Positions 1 to 6,891 of a stretch of DNA of 7,740 bases are shown here, piece by piece; position 1 is the first letter of the stretch; each line of letters opens with the position of its first letter. Source of the DNA: Dehalococcoidia bacterium (GTDB lineage: Bacteria; Chloroflexota; Dehalococcoidia; Dehalococcoidales; RBG-16-60-22); assembly GCA_004375725.1 (NCBI GenBank), contig SOKS01000198.1, positions 1 through 7,740 on the forward strand, in the 5' to 3' direction. The notes under the pieces were generated by a model. It made no database searches, was not told the DNA's origin, and saw only the letters and a list, made by a program, of their open reading frames with translations. A program made the translations under genes and the position numbers.

Positions 1-206
1 AAGGGCTCCAGGGCGGCTTCAGGCCATTCCTCGGGGGGGGAGTCGTAGACCTCCATGGCGATTCTGGGCAGGCGCGGCATCTCGCCTTCGAAAAGGTAGA
101 ACGGATAGCAGCTCTCTCCGCCAACGACGACGGCCTTATCACCCGTGCCCAGTTTGATTTCTTTAATTTTACCGGTATAGGTGGTCTTTGGTATCTCAAA
201 TGCCAT
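1..206 (-). CDS. cdhD: Corrinoid iron-sulfur protein small (delta) subunit, partial (N-terminal 68 codons)
   Basis: This is the start of the CODH/ACS delta subunit (CdhD/AcsD). With the gamma subunit it forms the cytoplasmic corrinoid iron-sulfur protein that accepts the methyl group from methyl-tetrahydrofolate and hands it to acetyl-CoA synthase. Only the first 68 codons are present; the gene continues past the left edge. The translation begins MAFEIPKTTYTGKIKEIKLG and contains VVVGGESCYPFYLFEGE at residues 26-42, then IAMEVYD and a PEEWPEAALEP stretch. This matches the delta-subunit N-terminus, where a VGG...PF..FEGE segment is followed by the I.MEV motif (family knowledge). The ATG at 206-204 is preceded by AAAGGAGA (212-219) at good spacing, and lies 15 bases after the stop of the 73-residue gene, so it is the last gene visible in this operon. 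A run of eight C on the coding strand (33-40) sits within the Ser-Pro-Pro codons without breaking the frame. Family assignment is firm; completeness cannot be judged. Confidence 0.9.
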   Translation of the reverse strand, partial: MAFEIPKTTYTGKIKEIKLGTGDKAVVVGGESCYPFYLFEGEMPRLPRIAMEVYDSPPEEWPEAALEP

Positions 207-221
207 TTCTATCTCCTTTTC

Positions 222-443
222 CTAGGCTGGAGTCTTGCGTTTTTCGCTGCCAAACCAGTCTTTTCCGTACCAGTATCGTTCCGCAGTGCGAAGGTATTTC
301 AGTTTGTCGGCTCGATTTTCCAGTTTCTGCCGCCACTTCCCCATCTCTTCACCCTCGGGCTTTCCCTTCTCGTAAGTTGCCCCGAGCACTTCCACCTTGT
401 CGCGATTTGGTGCGCCAGTTTCCTCAACCTTATTTTCTTCCAT
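222..443 (-). CDS. Small charged protein of unknown function in Wood-Ljungdahl operon (73 aa)
   Basis: I do not recognise this protein. It is real by context: its ATG (443-441) follows a near-perfect AAGGAGG (449-455) at 5-base spacing. The folD stop codon overlaps that signal, giving TAGAAGGAGG, and only 12 bases separate the two genes. The cdhD start follows 15 bases after its stop. The product has 73 residues, about 32 of them charged (15 Asp/Glu, 17 Lys/Arg), no cysteine or histidine, no signal peptide and no membrane segment, so it should be cytosolic. The N-terminal third looks extended or disordered. Residues about 34-58 look helical and basic (GKWRQKLENRADKLKYLRTA), followed by an aromatic patch (ERYWYGKDWFGSEKR, 55-69) with Trp58 and Trp63 that could be a protein-docking surface. 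No metal-binding motif is visible, so it is unlikely to be a ferredoxin or nickel chaperone. Its position between folD and the corrinoid protein gene suggests an accessory or assembly role with either neighbour; that is inference only. Confidence 0.8.
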   Translation of the reverse strand: MEENKVEETGAPNRDKVEVLGATYEKGKPEGEEMGKWRQKLENRADKLKYLRTAERYWYGKDWFGSEKRKTPA

Positions 444-448
444 AATTG

Positions 449-458
449 CCTCCTTCTA
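449..458 (-). promoter_or_regulatory. Ribosome binding site of the 73-residue gene, overlapping the folD stop
   Basis: The minus strand reads TAGAAGGAGG here: the folD stop codon TAG runs directly into AAGGAGG, which sits 5 bases before the ATG at 443. This is the main evidence that the small open frame is translated, and it implies coupling to folD. The same stop-in-ribosome-site arrangement occurs at the CooC-like/folD junction (TAGAGGAG, 1351-1358). Confidence 0.8.
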
Positions 459-1343
459 AGCCAGGCCTGCGGCTAGCTTGGCTGCCTTTACCGTATTCAG
501 CATCAGCATGGTTATGGTCATCGGCCCAACGCCTCCCGGCACCGGCGTTATGGCGCTGGCCTTTTCTTTTATACCCTCAAAATCAACGTCGCCAACCAGA
601 ATGGCTTTGCCCTCCGCTGTCTTACCGACCCGGTTCACGCCGACGTCAATTACCACCACACCCTCTTTGACCATATCGGCGGTAACGGCTTTGGGTCGGC
701 CGGCGGCTACTATCAGTATATCAGCCCTTCGGGTGTGAAAGGAAATATCGCGGGTGCCGGTATGACAGATGGTGACCGTGGCATTGGCCCCTGGCCTTTT
801 CTGCAACAGCATATTGGCAATCGGCTTGCCGACGATGTTGCTCCGGCCAACGACGACAACCTCGGCGCCTTCTATCTGCACTCCAGACCTGACCAGCAGC
901 TGTTGAATGCCATGCGGGGTACAGGGCAGATAGTCCGGCTCCCCTATCATTAATCTCCCCACATTTACCGGATGAAATCCATCCACGTCTTTTTTGGGGT
1001 TGATGGCGTAGAGGATTTCCGTTTCAACGAGGTGCTTTGGGAGGGGAAGCTGCACCAGGATGCCGTGTATCTTCGGGTCTTTATTCAGCCGGTCAACGAG
1101 CGCCATTAATTCATCCTGAGAAGTCTTCTCGGGCAGGTCAAGCCTTTCCGAGTAGATGCCCAGTTCAATAGAAGTTTTTTCCTTGGCTCCCACGTAAGAC
1201 TGTGACGCCGGGTTCTCACCGACCAGTACGGTGGCCAGGCCCGGCACCAGGTTGTGCTTTGCTTTGAGCTGGGCAATCTCCTGTTTCAATTCCTCACGAA
1301 TCTGTTTGGCTATTTCCGTCCCGCTGATAATCTTTGCCGTCAT
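456..1343 (-). CDS. folD: Bifunctional methylene-THF dehydrogenase / methenyl-THF cyclohydrolase FolD
   Basis: FolD catalyses two linked cytoplasmic steps: dehydration of 10-formyl-THF to 5,10-methenyl-THF, and NAD(P)H-dependent reduction to 5,10-methylene-THF. In this operon these follow directly on the Fhs reaction. The 295-residue length is normal for the family. The catalytic domain shows PASQSYVGAKEK at 45-56 with the expected Tyr50 and catalytic Lys54, then ILVQLPLP (95-102) and KDVDGFHPVNVGR (118-130) with Asp121. The Rossmann nucleotide-binding domain carries GRSNIVGKP (166-174). The C-terminal signature PVPGGVGPMT is at 267-276. All key residues are present, so it should be active; NAD versus NADP preference cannot be read from the sequence with confidence. 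The ATG at 1343 follows AGAGGAG (1351-1357) at 7-base spacing. That site overlaps the TAG stop of the upstream CooC-like gene, and the gap is 12 bases, so translation is probably coupled. Confidence 0.97.
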   Translation of the reverse strand: MTAKIISGTEIAKQIREELKQEIAQLKAKHNLVPGLATVLVGENPASQSYVGAKEKTSIELGIYSERLDLPEKTSQDELMALVDRLNKDPKIHGILVQLPLPKHLVETEILYAINPKKDVDGFHPVNVGRLMIGEPDYLPCTPHGIQQLLVRSGVQIEGAEVVVVGRSNIVGKPIANMLLQKRPGANATVTICHTGTRDISFHTRRADILIVAAGRPKAVTADMVKEGVVVIDVGVNRVGKTAEGKAILVGDVDFEGIKEKASAITPVPGGVGPMTITMLMLNTVKAAKLAAGLA

Positions 1344-1355
1344 TGCTTTACTCCT

Positions 1356-2135
1356 CTAAAGCGTTTTTATCGCTTTGACTTTATCTTTTAACAGTTCGGC
1401 CATCAGGGTATCAACCGCATTCGTCGCCTGGCAATCGGGCAGGTCGAGGAGCGGTTTCATCGCCATGTCAGATTCACTCACGGTATCATCCAGAGGAATG
1501 ATGGCGGCTGGCTCGATTCCAAGCCGGGTCATTTCTTCACTTACATGCGGGTCTATGCGGTCGGGAACCATATTTATGATAACTGACTGCCTTTTTACCA
1601 CCAGCTTGAGTTCATCAACGAGTTCTCTGACGCGGGCGATGGTACGGACGCCTTTCACCGAGTGGTTGGAAACGAGGAGCAGTTCGTCAATGTTCTGCGT
1701 GGTGCGGCGGCTCAGGTGCTCCATCCCGGCTTCGTTATCCATAACAATGTACGGGTAGTTACCGGCCATGCTGTCCATGAATTTGCGGAGGAGCAGGTTG
1801 GGATAGCAGTAGCAGTCGGGGCCCTCTCCCCGGCCCATAGTCACCAGGTCAAGGCCCTTGCTTTCCACCATGGCATCGTTGAGTCTCACTTCCAGGTATG
1901 CTTCCTTGGTCATTCCCGGCGGGATGTTGATTTTCTCTTCATTGAAGGTGGCAATGATGGCGCCAACGGTCTGCCTGATACTGAGCCCGAGGCTCTCACC
2001 GAGGTTGGCATTGGGGTCGGCATCCACCGCCAGAATTGGCCCCAGGCCGTTCTGCTTCAGGTAGCGGACGACCAGGCTGGCAACGGTGGTCTTGCCACTA
2101 CCGCCTTTGCCGGCAACGGCAATATTATAGCTCAA
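1356..2135 (-). CDS. CooC/AcsF-type nickel-insertion ATPase (second copy, TTG start)
   Basis: This is a cytoplasmic MinD/CooC-type P-loop ATPase of 259 residues. Family members (CooC, AcsF) dimerise, bind Ni(II) and use ATP to help assemble the nickel sites of CO dehydrogenase and/or acetyl-CoA synthase. Visible motifs are the deviant Walker A GKGGSGKTT (9-17) with the signature lysine at 10, LAVDADPNANLG (35-46), the metal-binding CYC at Cys108 and Cys110, and MDNEAGMEHLSRRT (132-145). It differs from the upstream paralogue in GGSGKT rather than GGVGKT and DNEAG rather than DMEAG. The start is TTG: it overlaps the TGA of the RACo-like gene by four bases (TTGA, 2132-2135) and has GAGAGGA upstream at 7-base spacing. 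Walker A begins at residue 9, as expected, so the TTG choice is secure. Its tight coupling to the corrinoid activator and distance from any CODH gene suggest an AcsF-like job in acetyl-CoA synthase maturation; this is inference, and a plain CooC role is the alternative. Confidence 0.92.
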   Translation of the reverse strand: MSYNIAVAGKGGSGKTTVASLVVRYLKQNGLGPILAVDADPNANLGESLGLSIRQTVGAIIATFNEEKINIPPGMTKEAYLEVRLNDAMVESKGLDLVTMGRGEGPDCYCYPNLLLRKFMDSMAGNYPYIVMDNEAGMEHLSRRTTQNIDELLLVSNHSVKGVRTIARVRELVDELKLVVKRQSVIINMVPDRIDPHVSEEMTRLGIEPAAIIPLDDTVSESDMAMKPLLDLPDCQATNAVDTLMAELLKDKVKAIKTL

Positions 2136-4105
2136 ATTTTGGTCCTCTCTTTGGGGTTATTGTTTGACCTTCCGGCCAGTTTTTTGCTCACCGTGGGAAA
2201 TTCCTCGGTATTGGTGTGCGGCAGGAACAGCGCGGCTACGTAATTATTCATGAAGTCCACATTCTCGCTCAGCTCGAAATTGGTCATCATCTGGGCCACT
2301 CTGCGGGCATCGTCAAGCAGGTCTGTGGAGAAAGATGTCAGCCTGGCGCCCAGAAGTGAGCCATTGCCGATGAAGATAAATCGTTCCTCGGGCAGTTCAG
2401 GGAGCAGGCCGATGGTGATGGCCCTTTTAATGTCAATATGGCTGCCGAAAGCACCGGCGATAATCACCTGGTCGAAGTTGCAGCATTCAATACCCACGCT
2501 TTTACTCAGGGTCTGGCAGCCGGCATACATGGCTGCCTTGGCGCGCATCAGATTATCAATATCAACCTCGGTAATCACGATATCACTGCCAGTCTGCGTT
2601 TCCGCTGCCCGGGCCAGGACGTACTCGTAGCCATCGGCGCCCTCTCTGACTCGCCTGGTGGACAGGTCCTGGTTGAACTTGCCGTTCTGCCCGATGACGC
2701 CGGTTTCCAGCATCTCGGCAACCGTATTAATCAAGCCCGAACCGCAGATACCTTTTGGCCTGGCGTTGCCGATGGTGCCGATTTTCGGTTCGAAAGTGGC
2801 CGGGTTGATTTTAACATCCTCTATGGCGCCCTCGGCGGCAATGATACCATGCTTGACGCCGCCCCCCTCAAACGCCGGCCCCGCGGAGCAAGAAGCGGTG
2901 ACCATCCAGTCTGAGTTACCAACTACTATTTCTCCGTTGGTGCCGACATCCATGAAAAAGGTCAATGCCTTTCTCTGGTGCACGCCGGAACCGACAATCC
3001 CGGAGACAATGTCCCCGCCCACGTAGCTGGCCACCGCCGGGAAGGAGAAGAGGTGGGCGTGGTCACTGACCTGAATCCCCAGCGAGTTTGCCGGCACCGG
3101 GGGGAAAAAGTTGGCCACGGGCGTATAGGGTGTCAATCTGAGGTACTGAGGGTTGAGGCCGAGCAAAATCTGGGTCATGGTGGTATTGCCGGCAGCCATA
3201 ATATGGCTGATGTGTTCTGTCTCAATCTTGCTCTGGTCCTGCAGTTCCCCGATGATGTCATTGATGGTGGCGACAACCGCCTGTTGCAGTTTCTTCAGGC
3301 CACCCGTTTTCTGGCAGTAGGCAATACGGGTGATGACGTCTTGCCCGTAGCGTATCTGGCCGTTGTAGGCCATGCTCTCGGCAACGACCCGGCCTCGGTT
3401 TAAATCGAGCAATTGCCCGCAGACGGTGGTGGTGCCGATGTCAAAGGCCAGCGAGTAATGCTTATCTCTGGTGTCCCCGACCTCGATATTTATCACTCGC
3501 GGCCGGCGTCTGTCTCCGGCCCTTGGTTTCACCGCAGTAACCAATGTCGTTACGGTAGCTTTCCAGTCGCCATCACGTAGCGTCCTGGCCAGTTTTTTCA
3601 TCACCTGGAAGTCGATGGACAGGTTGCTCAGATGGTAACGCTGCTTGAGTCCCCGGAGCAGGCGGGAAAGGTCGCTGGAGTTGTCATCCAGCGTGGGCGG
3701 CGGCAGCTCCACGAAATATTTGCTCAGGGGGGGCACAAACCGCCAGCCGGTGGCGAGAACTTCAGAGACTCTCTTCTGTTCACGGGCCAGGACGGCTTTT
3801 TCCAGCCTTGACTCAACCGGAACGTATATGGACAAATCGGAGAGAACCCGGCTCTGACAGGCCTGTCTGATTCCTTTACTGAATTCCTCGCCGGTGATTT
3901 TATCGGTTCGGGTGGTCTCTACATCGCCTTTTTCAACCTGTACTTTGCAAGTACCACAGGTGCCAGCACCACCGCAGGAAGCGTAAATACGCACCCCGGC
4001 GGCAATAGCCGCCTGCAACAGATCCTCTCCCTGGTCCACCACAATTTCCACGTTGTCCGGGTTGAAGTGGACCTTGTATTTTTTCTTTTCTACTGTCTTG
4101 GCCAT
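2132..4105 (-). CDS. acsV: Corrinoid protein reductive activator (RACo/AcsV-type, 2Fe-2S + ASKHA ATPase)
   Basis: RACo proteins use ATP to drive uphill electron transfer that reduces the inactive Co(II) form of the corrinoid iron-sulfur protein to the active Co(I) form. This 657-residue protein has the expected layout. An N-terminal [2Fe-2S] ferredoxin domain (about 9-98) carries Cys44, Cys50, Cys53 and Cys83 in a C-x5-C-x2-C-x29-C pattern. A linker and middle segment (about 100-215) follow. The C-terminal ASKHA ATPase region, the DUF4445-type domain, has phosphate-1 DIGTTTV (222-228), AGNTTM (305-310), phosphate-2 MDVGTNGE (385-392), GICGSGL (452-458) and IAGAFGSHID (549-558). Length and motifs are complete. 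It lies 30 bases after fhs and overlaps the next CooC-like gene by four bases. The ATG at 4105 has no recognisable Shine-Dalgarno sequence; the upstream gap is about 80% A+T. The start is still preferred because the ferredoxin domain begins just after it and no better upstream start exists. Paralogues activate methyltransferase corrinoid proteins (RamA/RACE type), but the operon favours the Wood-Ljungdahl role. Confidence 0.94.
   Translation of the reverse strand: MAKTVEKKKYKVHFNPDNVEIVVDQGEDLLQAAIAAGVRIYASCGGAGTCGTCKVQVEKGDVETTRTDKITGEEFSKGIRQACQSRVLSDLSIYVPVESRLEKAVLAREQKRVSEVLATGWRFVPPLSKYFVELPPPTLDDNSSDLSRLLRGLKQRYHLSNLSIDFQVMKKLARTLRDGDWKATVTTLVTAVKPRAGDRRRPRVINIEVGDTRDKHYSLAFDIGTTTVCGQLLDLNRGRVVAESMAYNGQIRYGQDVITRIAYCQKTGGLKKLQQAVVATINDIIGELQDQSKIETEHISHIMAAGNTTMTQILLGLNPQYLRLTPYTPVANFFPPVPANSLGIQVSDHAHLFSFPAVASYVGGDIVSGIVGSGVHQRKALTFFMDVGTNGEIVVGNSDWMVTASCSAGPAFEGGGVKHGIIAAEGAIEDVKINPATFEPKIGTIGNARPKGICGSGLINTVAEMLETGVIGQNGKFNQDLSTRRVREGADGYEYVLARAAETQTGSDIVITEVDIDNLMRAKAAMYAGCQTLSKSVGIECCNFDQVIIAGAFGSHIDIKRAITIGLLPELPEERFIFIGNGSLLGARLTSFSTDLLDDARRVAQMMTNFELSENVDFMNNYVAALFLPHTNTEEFPTVSKKLAGRSNNNPKERTKI
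2143..2149 (-). promoter_or_regulatory. Ribosome binding site fixing the TTG start of the second CooC-like gene
   Basis: GAGAGGA on the minus strand lies 7 bases before the TTG at 2135-2133, inside the end of the RACo-like gene. It supports TTG as the true start and, with the 4-base TTGA overlap, suggests translational coupling. Confidence 0.75.
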
Positions 4106-4135
4106 CTACATTAATATTAAGTATTATTAGGTTGT

Positions 4136-5899
4136 TTAGAAGAGTCCCCGTACCTTGCCTGTATCGACATCTACATCAACCTTGCGGAAGGCCGGGTCGG
4201 AGCTGGTGCCGGGCATCAGGCTGATGGTGCCGGCGCAGGGGCAGAGGAATTTGGCTCCAGAGTAAATAAGGATGTCGCGGATGGGCAATGTCCAGTCCTT
4301 GGGCACTCCCTTTTGTGCCGGGTCGTGGGTGAGGGACAGATGGGTCTTCACCATCATGGTGGCATACTCGTCGTATTGGGGGTCAGCCTCAAAGGCTTTC
4401 GCTTTAGCTTCCGCGTCCGGCGTCCAGGAGACACCATCGGCGCCATAGACCACCTTGGCTATCTTTTCCACCCGCTCGCGCAGTTTCATCTCCATCGGGT
4501 AGAGGAACTGGAAGTCGTTCTGGTCATTGCAGGCGTCTATGACAGCATCGGCAAGCTCCAGAGCACCATCACCGCCGTTTGCCCAGTGTGAGGATACAGC
4601 GCAGCGTGCCCCGGCTGCCTCGGCGGCCTTCTTTACCACGGCTACCTCTTCCTTGGTATCGGTTTGGAATGAGTTGACGCAGACCACCGGGTTGATACCG
4701 GACTTGCGGATAACACCGATGAGGTGCAGCATATTGGGCAGACCTTTCTCCACGAGTGCCACGTTTTCCCTGGTATATTCGTCAGGCAGGGCAAGGCCAG
4801 CCACCACCTTGGGGCCGCCACCGTGCATCTTCAGGGCGCGGATGGTGGTGGTGAGCACGGATACGTGCGGCTTAAGGCCGCTGTTGCGGCACTTTACATT
4901 CCAGAACTTCTCAAAACCGATGTCAGCGGCGAAGCCGCTCTCGGTGACGTGATAGTCGAATAATTTGAGGCCAACGCGGTCACCGATTATGGAGGACTGG
5001 CCCACGGCGATATTGGCAAAGGGACCGGCGTGAACCATTACCGGTTGATACTCGGTACTGGAACAGAGAGTTGGATTAATGGTATTGCGCATCCAGGCGG
5101 TCATAGCCCCGCCTACCTCTAAGTCGCCGGTGGTTACCGGATTGCCCTTTTTGTCATAGGCCAGGGTAATCTCATCCATCCGTTGGCGCAGGTCAGCCAG
5201 GTCCCTGACGATGGAGAGCATTGCCATCAATTCGGAACCCACGGCGATGCCGAACTTCGACTGCATCGTGTAGCCGTCCATGCGACCACCCAGGCCGATG
5301 ATTATCTGGCGCAGGCTCTGGGCACAGAAATCCATTATCCAGCCGAACTCCACCCTGGTGGGGTCAATGTCCAGCCGGCGCATCTTGGTCAGCCGGGCGA
5401 GCTGCTCGTCATCGTAATTGCGCTCATGCTGCATCCTGGCGGTCAGGGCGACCATCGCCAGGTTATGGGCGTTGATGATATCATTGATATCACCGGTGAG
5501 ACCCATGGAGAACTCGGTCATAGGGATGAGCAGAGCGTTGCCACCGCCGGCAGCGGTTCCCTTGATATTCATGGTGGGTCCGCCGGAAGGCTGGCGGAGG
5601 CAGCCACCGACACTCATGCCCTTCTTTCCCAGACCTTCTATGAGTCCCAGGGAGGTGGTGCTTTTACCTTCGCCGAGTGGGGTGGGAGTGATGGCGGTTA
5701 CCTCAATATACTTGCCATCGGGCTTGTCTTTGAGGCGGTCGATAATCTTCAGAAAATCAAGTTTGGAGATTTTACCGTAGGGAAGAATCTCGTCCTTCTC
5801 CAGCCCCAGCCGTTCACGCCACTCCTCCGGCATTGGCATATTCGCCTCGGCTGCTTCGGCAATCTGCCAGTCCTTCATTTTGGTTGCGTCGTACGCCAC
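4136..5899 (-). CDS. fhs: Formate-tetrahydrofolate ligase, long divergent clade
   Basis: Fhs makes 10-formyl-THF from formate, THF and ATP, the entry step of the methyl branch of the Wood-Ljungdahl pathway. The protein has 587 residues, about 30 more than the commonly studied forms near 556-560. Conserved elements are the P-loop TPTPLGEGKSTT (71-82), LRQPSGGPTM (101-110), TGDINDI (135-141), the AGPFANIAVGQSS segment (291-303), ATP-site Trp439 in SHWANGGDG, TTTIRALKMHGGG (350-362), and a C-terminus ending in GLF as in other Fhs proteins. The classical KGGAAGGGYAQ signature reads KGTAAGGGNAL (113-123), and GDIHAI reads GDINDI, so it belongs to a divergent clade that I recall from Dehalococcoidia and some desulfobacterial genomes. 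The start is GTG (5899-5897), preceded by AGGAGG (5905-5910) at 5-base spacing, giving an N-terminus AYDATKMKDWQIAEAAE after the initiator. The upstream cooC ends 35 bases away. Function is secure; kinetic consequences of the substitutions are unknown. Confidence 0.96.
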   Translation of the reverse strand: MAYDATKMKDWQIAEAAEANMPMPEEWRERLGLEKDEILPYGKISKLDFLKIIDRLKDKPDGKYIEVTAITPTPLGEGKSTTSLGLIEGLGKKGMSVGGCLRQPSGGPTMNIKGTAAGGGNALLIPMTEFSMGLTGDINDIINAHNLAMVALTARMQHERNYDDEQLARLTKMRRLDIDPTRVEFGWIMDFCAQSLRQIIIGLGGRMDGYTMQSKFGIAVGSELMAMLSIVRDLADLRQRMDEITLAYDKKGNPVTTGDLEVGGAMTAWMRNTINPTLCSSTEYQPVMVHAGPFANIAVGQSSIIGDRVGLKLFDYHVTESGFAADIGFEKFWNVKCRNSGLKPHVSVLTTTIRALKMHGGGPKVVAGLALPDEYTRENVALVEKGLPNMLHLIGVIRKSGINPVVCVNSFQTDTKEEVAVVKKAAEAAGARCAVSSHWANGGDGALELADAVIDACNDQNDFQFLYPMEMKLRERVEKIAKVVYGADGVSWTPDAEAKAKAFEADPQYDEYATMMVKTHLSLTHDPAQKGVPKDWTLPIRDILIYSGAKFLCPCAGTISLMPGTSSDPAFRKVDVDVDTGKVRGLF

Positions 5900-5904
5900 G
5901 GGGA

Positions 5905-5910
5905 CCTCCT
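5905..5910 (-). promoter_or_regulatory. Ribosome binding site fixing the GTG start of fhs
   Basis: A perfect AGGAGG on the minus strand lies 5 bases before the GTG at 5899-5897. The next in-frame ATG, codon 8, is too far from it, so GTG is the likely initiator. Confidence 0.8.
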
Positions 5911-5934
5911 GTATTGTATTTTTAGCGGCTAATC

Positions 5935-6720
5935 TTATTTAAATCTGGCGGTTTCTTTTACGGTTATCAGTTTCTGATAAATATTCTTTACTTCATTCAT
6001 AACTACCGGGCTGGCGTCAACCAGAGGTTGATTGGCCAGGTCAGCATCGACGATTGCCTGATCGTAGGGAATGAAGCCAAGGAATTCCAGGTCAGGCAGG
6101 CTGGAAATGAGGAAATCGCGGTCAGATTGAGTTCGGATTTTGTTGCCTGCCGCGGCGATATTCTTCAGGCCGATGTCCTCGGCCAGTCCATTTATGGAGC
6201 GGGCGGTTTCCAGGCTCCGCCGTCCCGGCTCCACAACCACAATCAATTTATCAACGGCACCGGCGGTCGCCCTTCCCAGGTGCTCTATGCCTGCTTCCAT
6301 ATCCATTATGATGACCTCGTTTCTGGCCAGAAGCAGGTGGCTCATCAATGCTTTGAGCAGCGTATTTTCCGGGCAGTAGCAGCCGGTACCTCCTTTTTTA
6401 ATTCGCCCCATAACCATCAACCTGATACCGTCAAGCTTTTGCCAGTACTTTTCCGGGAGGTCGTCAACCTTCGGATTCAGTTTGAAATAGGCCCCCGAGC
6501 GCCCCGGCTGAGTTTCCGTCCGCTCGGCGATGAGGTCTTTCATTTCCGAAATGGGGACAATATCTTCCGGATGGGCGAAGCCAAGGGTGGCGGCGAGGTT
6601 GGCATCCGGGTCGGCATCGATGGCGAGGACGGAATAGCCGGAGGCAGCAAAAATGTGGGCGAGCAGGGATGCCAACAGCGTCTTGCCCACGCCGCCTTTA
6701 CCACTAATCGCTATCTTCAT
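5935..6720 (-). CDS. cooC: CooC-type nickel-insertion ATPase (first gene of operon)
   Basis: This 261-residue cytoplasmic MinD-type ATPase is a canonical CooC: a dimeric, Ni-binding ATPase needed to mature the nickel cluster of CO dehydrogenase. It shows Walker A GKGGVGKT at 7-14 with the deviant lysine at 8, LAIDADPDANLAATLG (32-47), the nickel-binding CYC at Cys114 and Cys116 in GTGCYCPEN, and MDMEAGIEHLGR (139-150), the usual CooC switch II motif. It is the first gene of the operon, about 80 bases downstream of the predicted promoter, and precedes fhs by 35 bases. The ATG at 6720 lacks a strong Shine-Dalgarno; the nearest purine-rich stretch (TAAGG) is too far upstream. Walker A at residue 7 fixes the start, because no ATG, GTG or TTG codon lies in frame between it and an upstream stop near 6786. 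Its CODH target is not in this window. Which of the two CooC-like proteins serves CODH and which serves acetyl-CoA synthase cannot be decided here. Confidence 0.94.
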   Translation of the reverse strand: MKIAISGKGGVGKTLLASLLAHIFAASGYSVLAIDADPDANLAATLGFAHPEDIVPISEMKDLIAERTETQPGRSGAYFKLNPKVDDLPEKYWQKLDGIRLMVMGRIKKGGTGCYCPENTLLKALMSHLLLARNEVIIMDMEAGIEHLGRATAGAVDKLIVVVEPGRRSLETARSINGLAEDIGLKNIAAAGNKIRTQSDRDFLISSLPDLEFLGFIPYDQAIVDADLANQPLVDASPVVMNEVKNIYQKLITVKETARFK

Positions 6721-6803
6721 AGTTTGATACGCAGTAAACCTTATACCCGGTTGCTCCAGGGAGAGTGCATTTGATATTTTGAAGCCGATTTACCCCGCCG
6801 CCT

Positions 6804-6833
6804 ATTATACTACCTTATTATTAACGGTGGCAA
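6804..6833 (-). promoter_or_regulatory. Sigma70-type promoter of the Wood-Ljungdahl operon
   Basis: On the minus strand, a -35 box TTGCCA (6833-6828, five of six consensus bases) is followed after 18 bases by a perfect -10 box TATAAT (6809-6804). Transcription would start near 6797, giving a leader of roughly 77 bases before the cooC ATG at 6720. This is the only good consensus match I found upstream of the operon. There is no extended -10 TGn motif. Confidence 0.65.
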
Positions 6834-6891
6834 GAGTAAACGTAGAAATTTGACCAGACTTCGTACTAAACCGCCAGTGTGGAAAGGTGCT

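Noticed and set aside
33..40. Run of eight G (C on the coding strand) in cdhD as a slippage or phase-variation site
   Set aside because: The reading frame is intact and the Ser-Pro-Pro codons fit the family sequence; a C8 tract alone is not evidence of programmed slippage.
1662..2243. 193-codon plus-strand open frame opposite the second CooC-like gene
   Set aside because: It is antisense across two well-supported genes and their 4-base overlap, and has no ribosome site or domain.
5183..5932. Long plus-strand open frame (249 codons) opposite fhs
   Set aside because: It is antisense to a clear, fully conserved fhs, has no ribosome site, and its translation is low-complexity His/Gly-rich shadow sequence.
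6741..6770. Nine-codon upstream open frame (MHSPWSNRV) in the operon leader, a possible leader peptide
   Set aside because: It has no Shine-Dalgarno, no run of a regulatory amino acid, and no attenuator hairpin follows it.
6028..6774. 248-codon plus-strand open frame opposite cooC
   Set aside because: It is a shadow of the conserved CooC frame and runs through the predicted operon leader; the product has no recognisable features.
6721..6797. Possible cobalamin or folate riboswitch in the operon leader
   Set aside because: The leader is only about 77 bases and shows no conserved riboswitch core or B12-box-like motif by eye.
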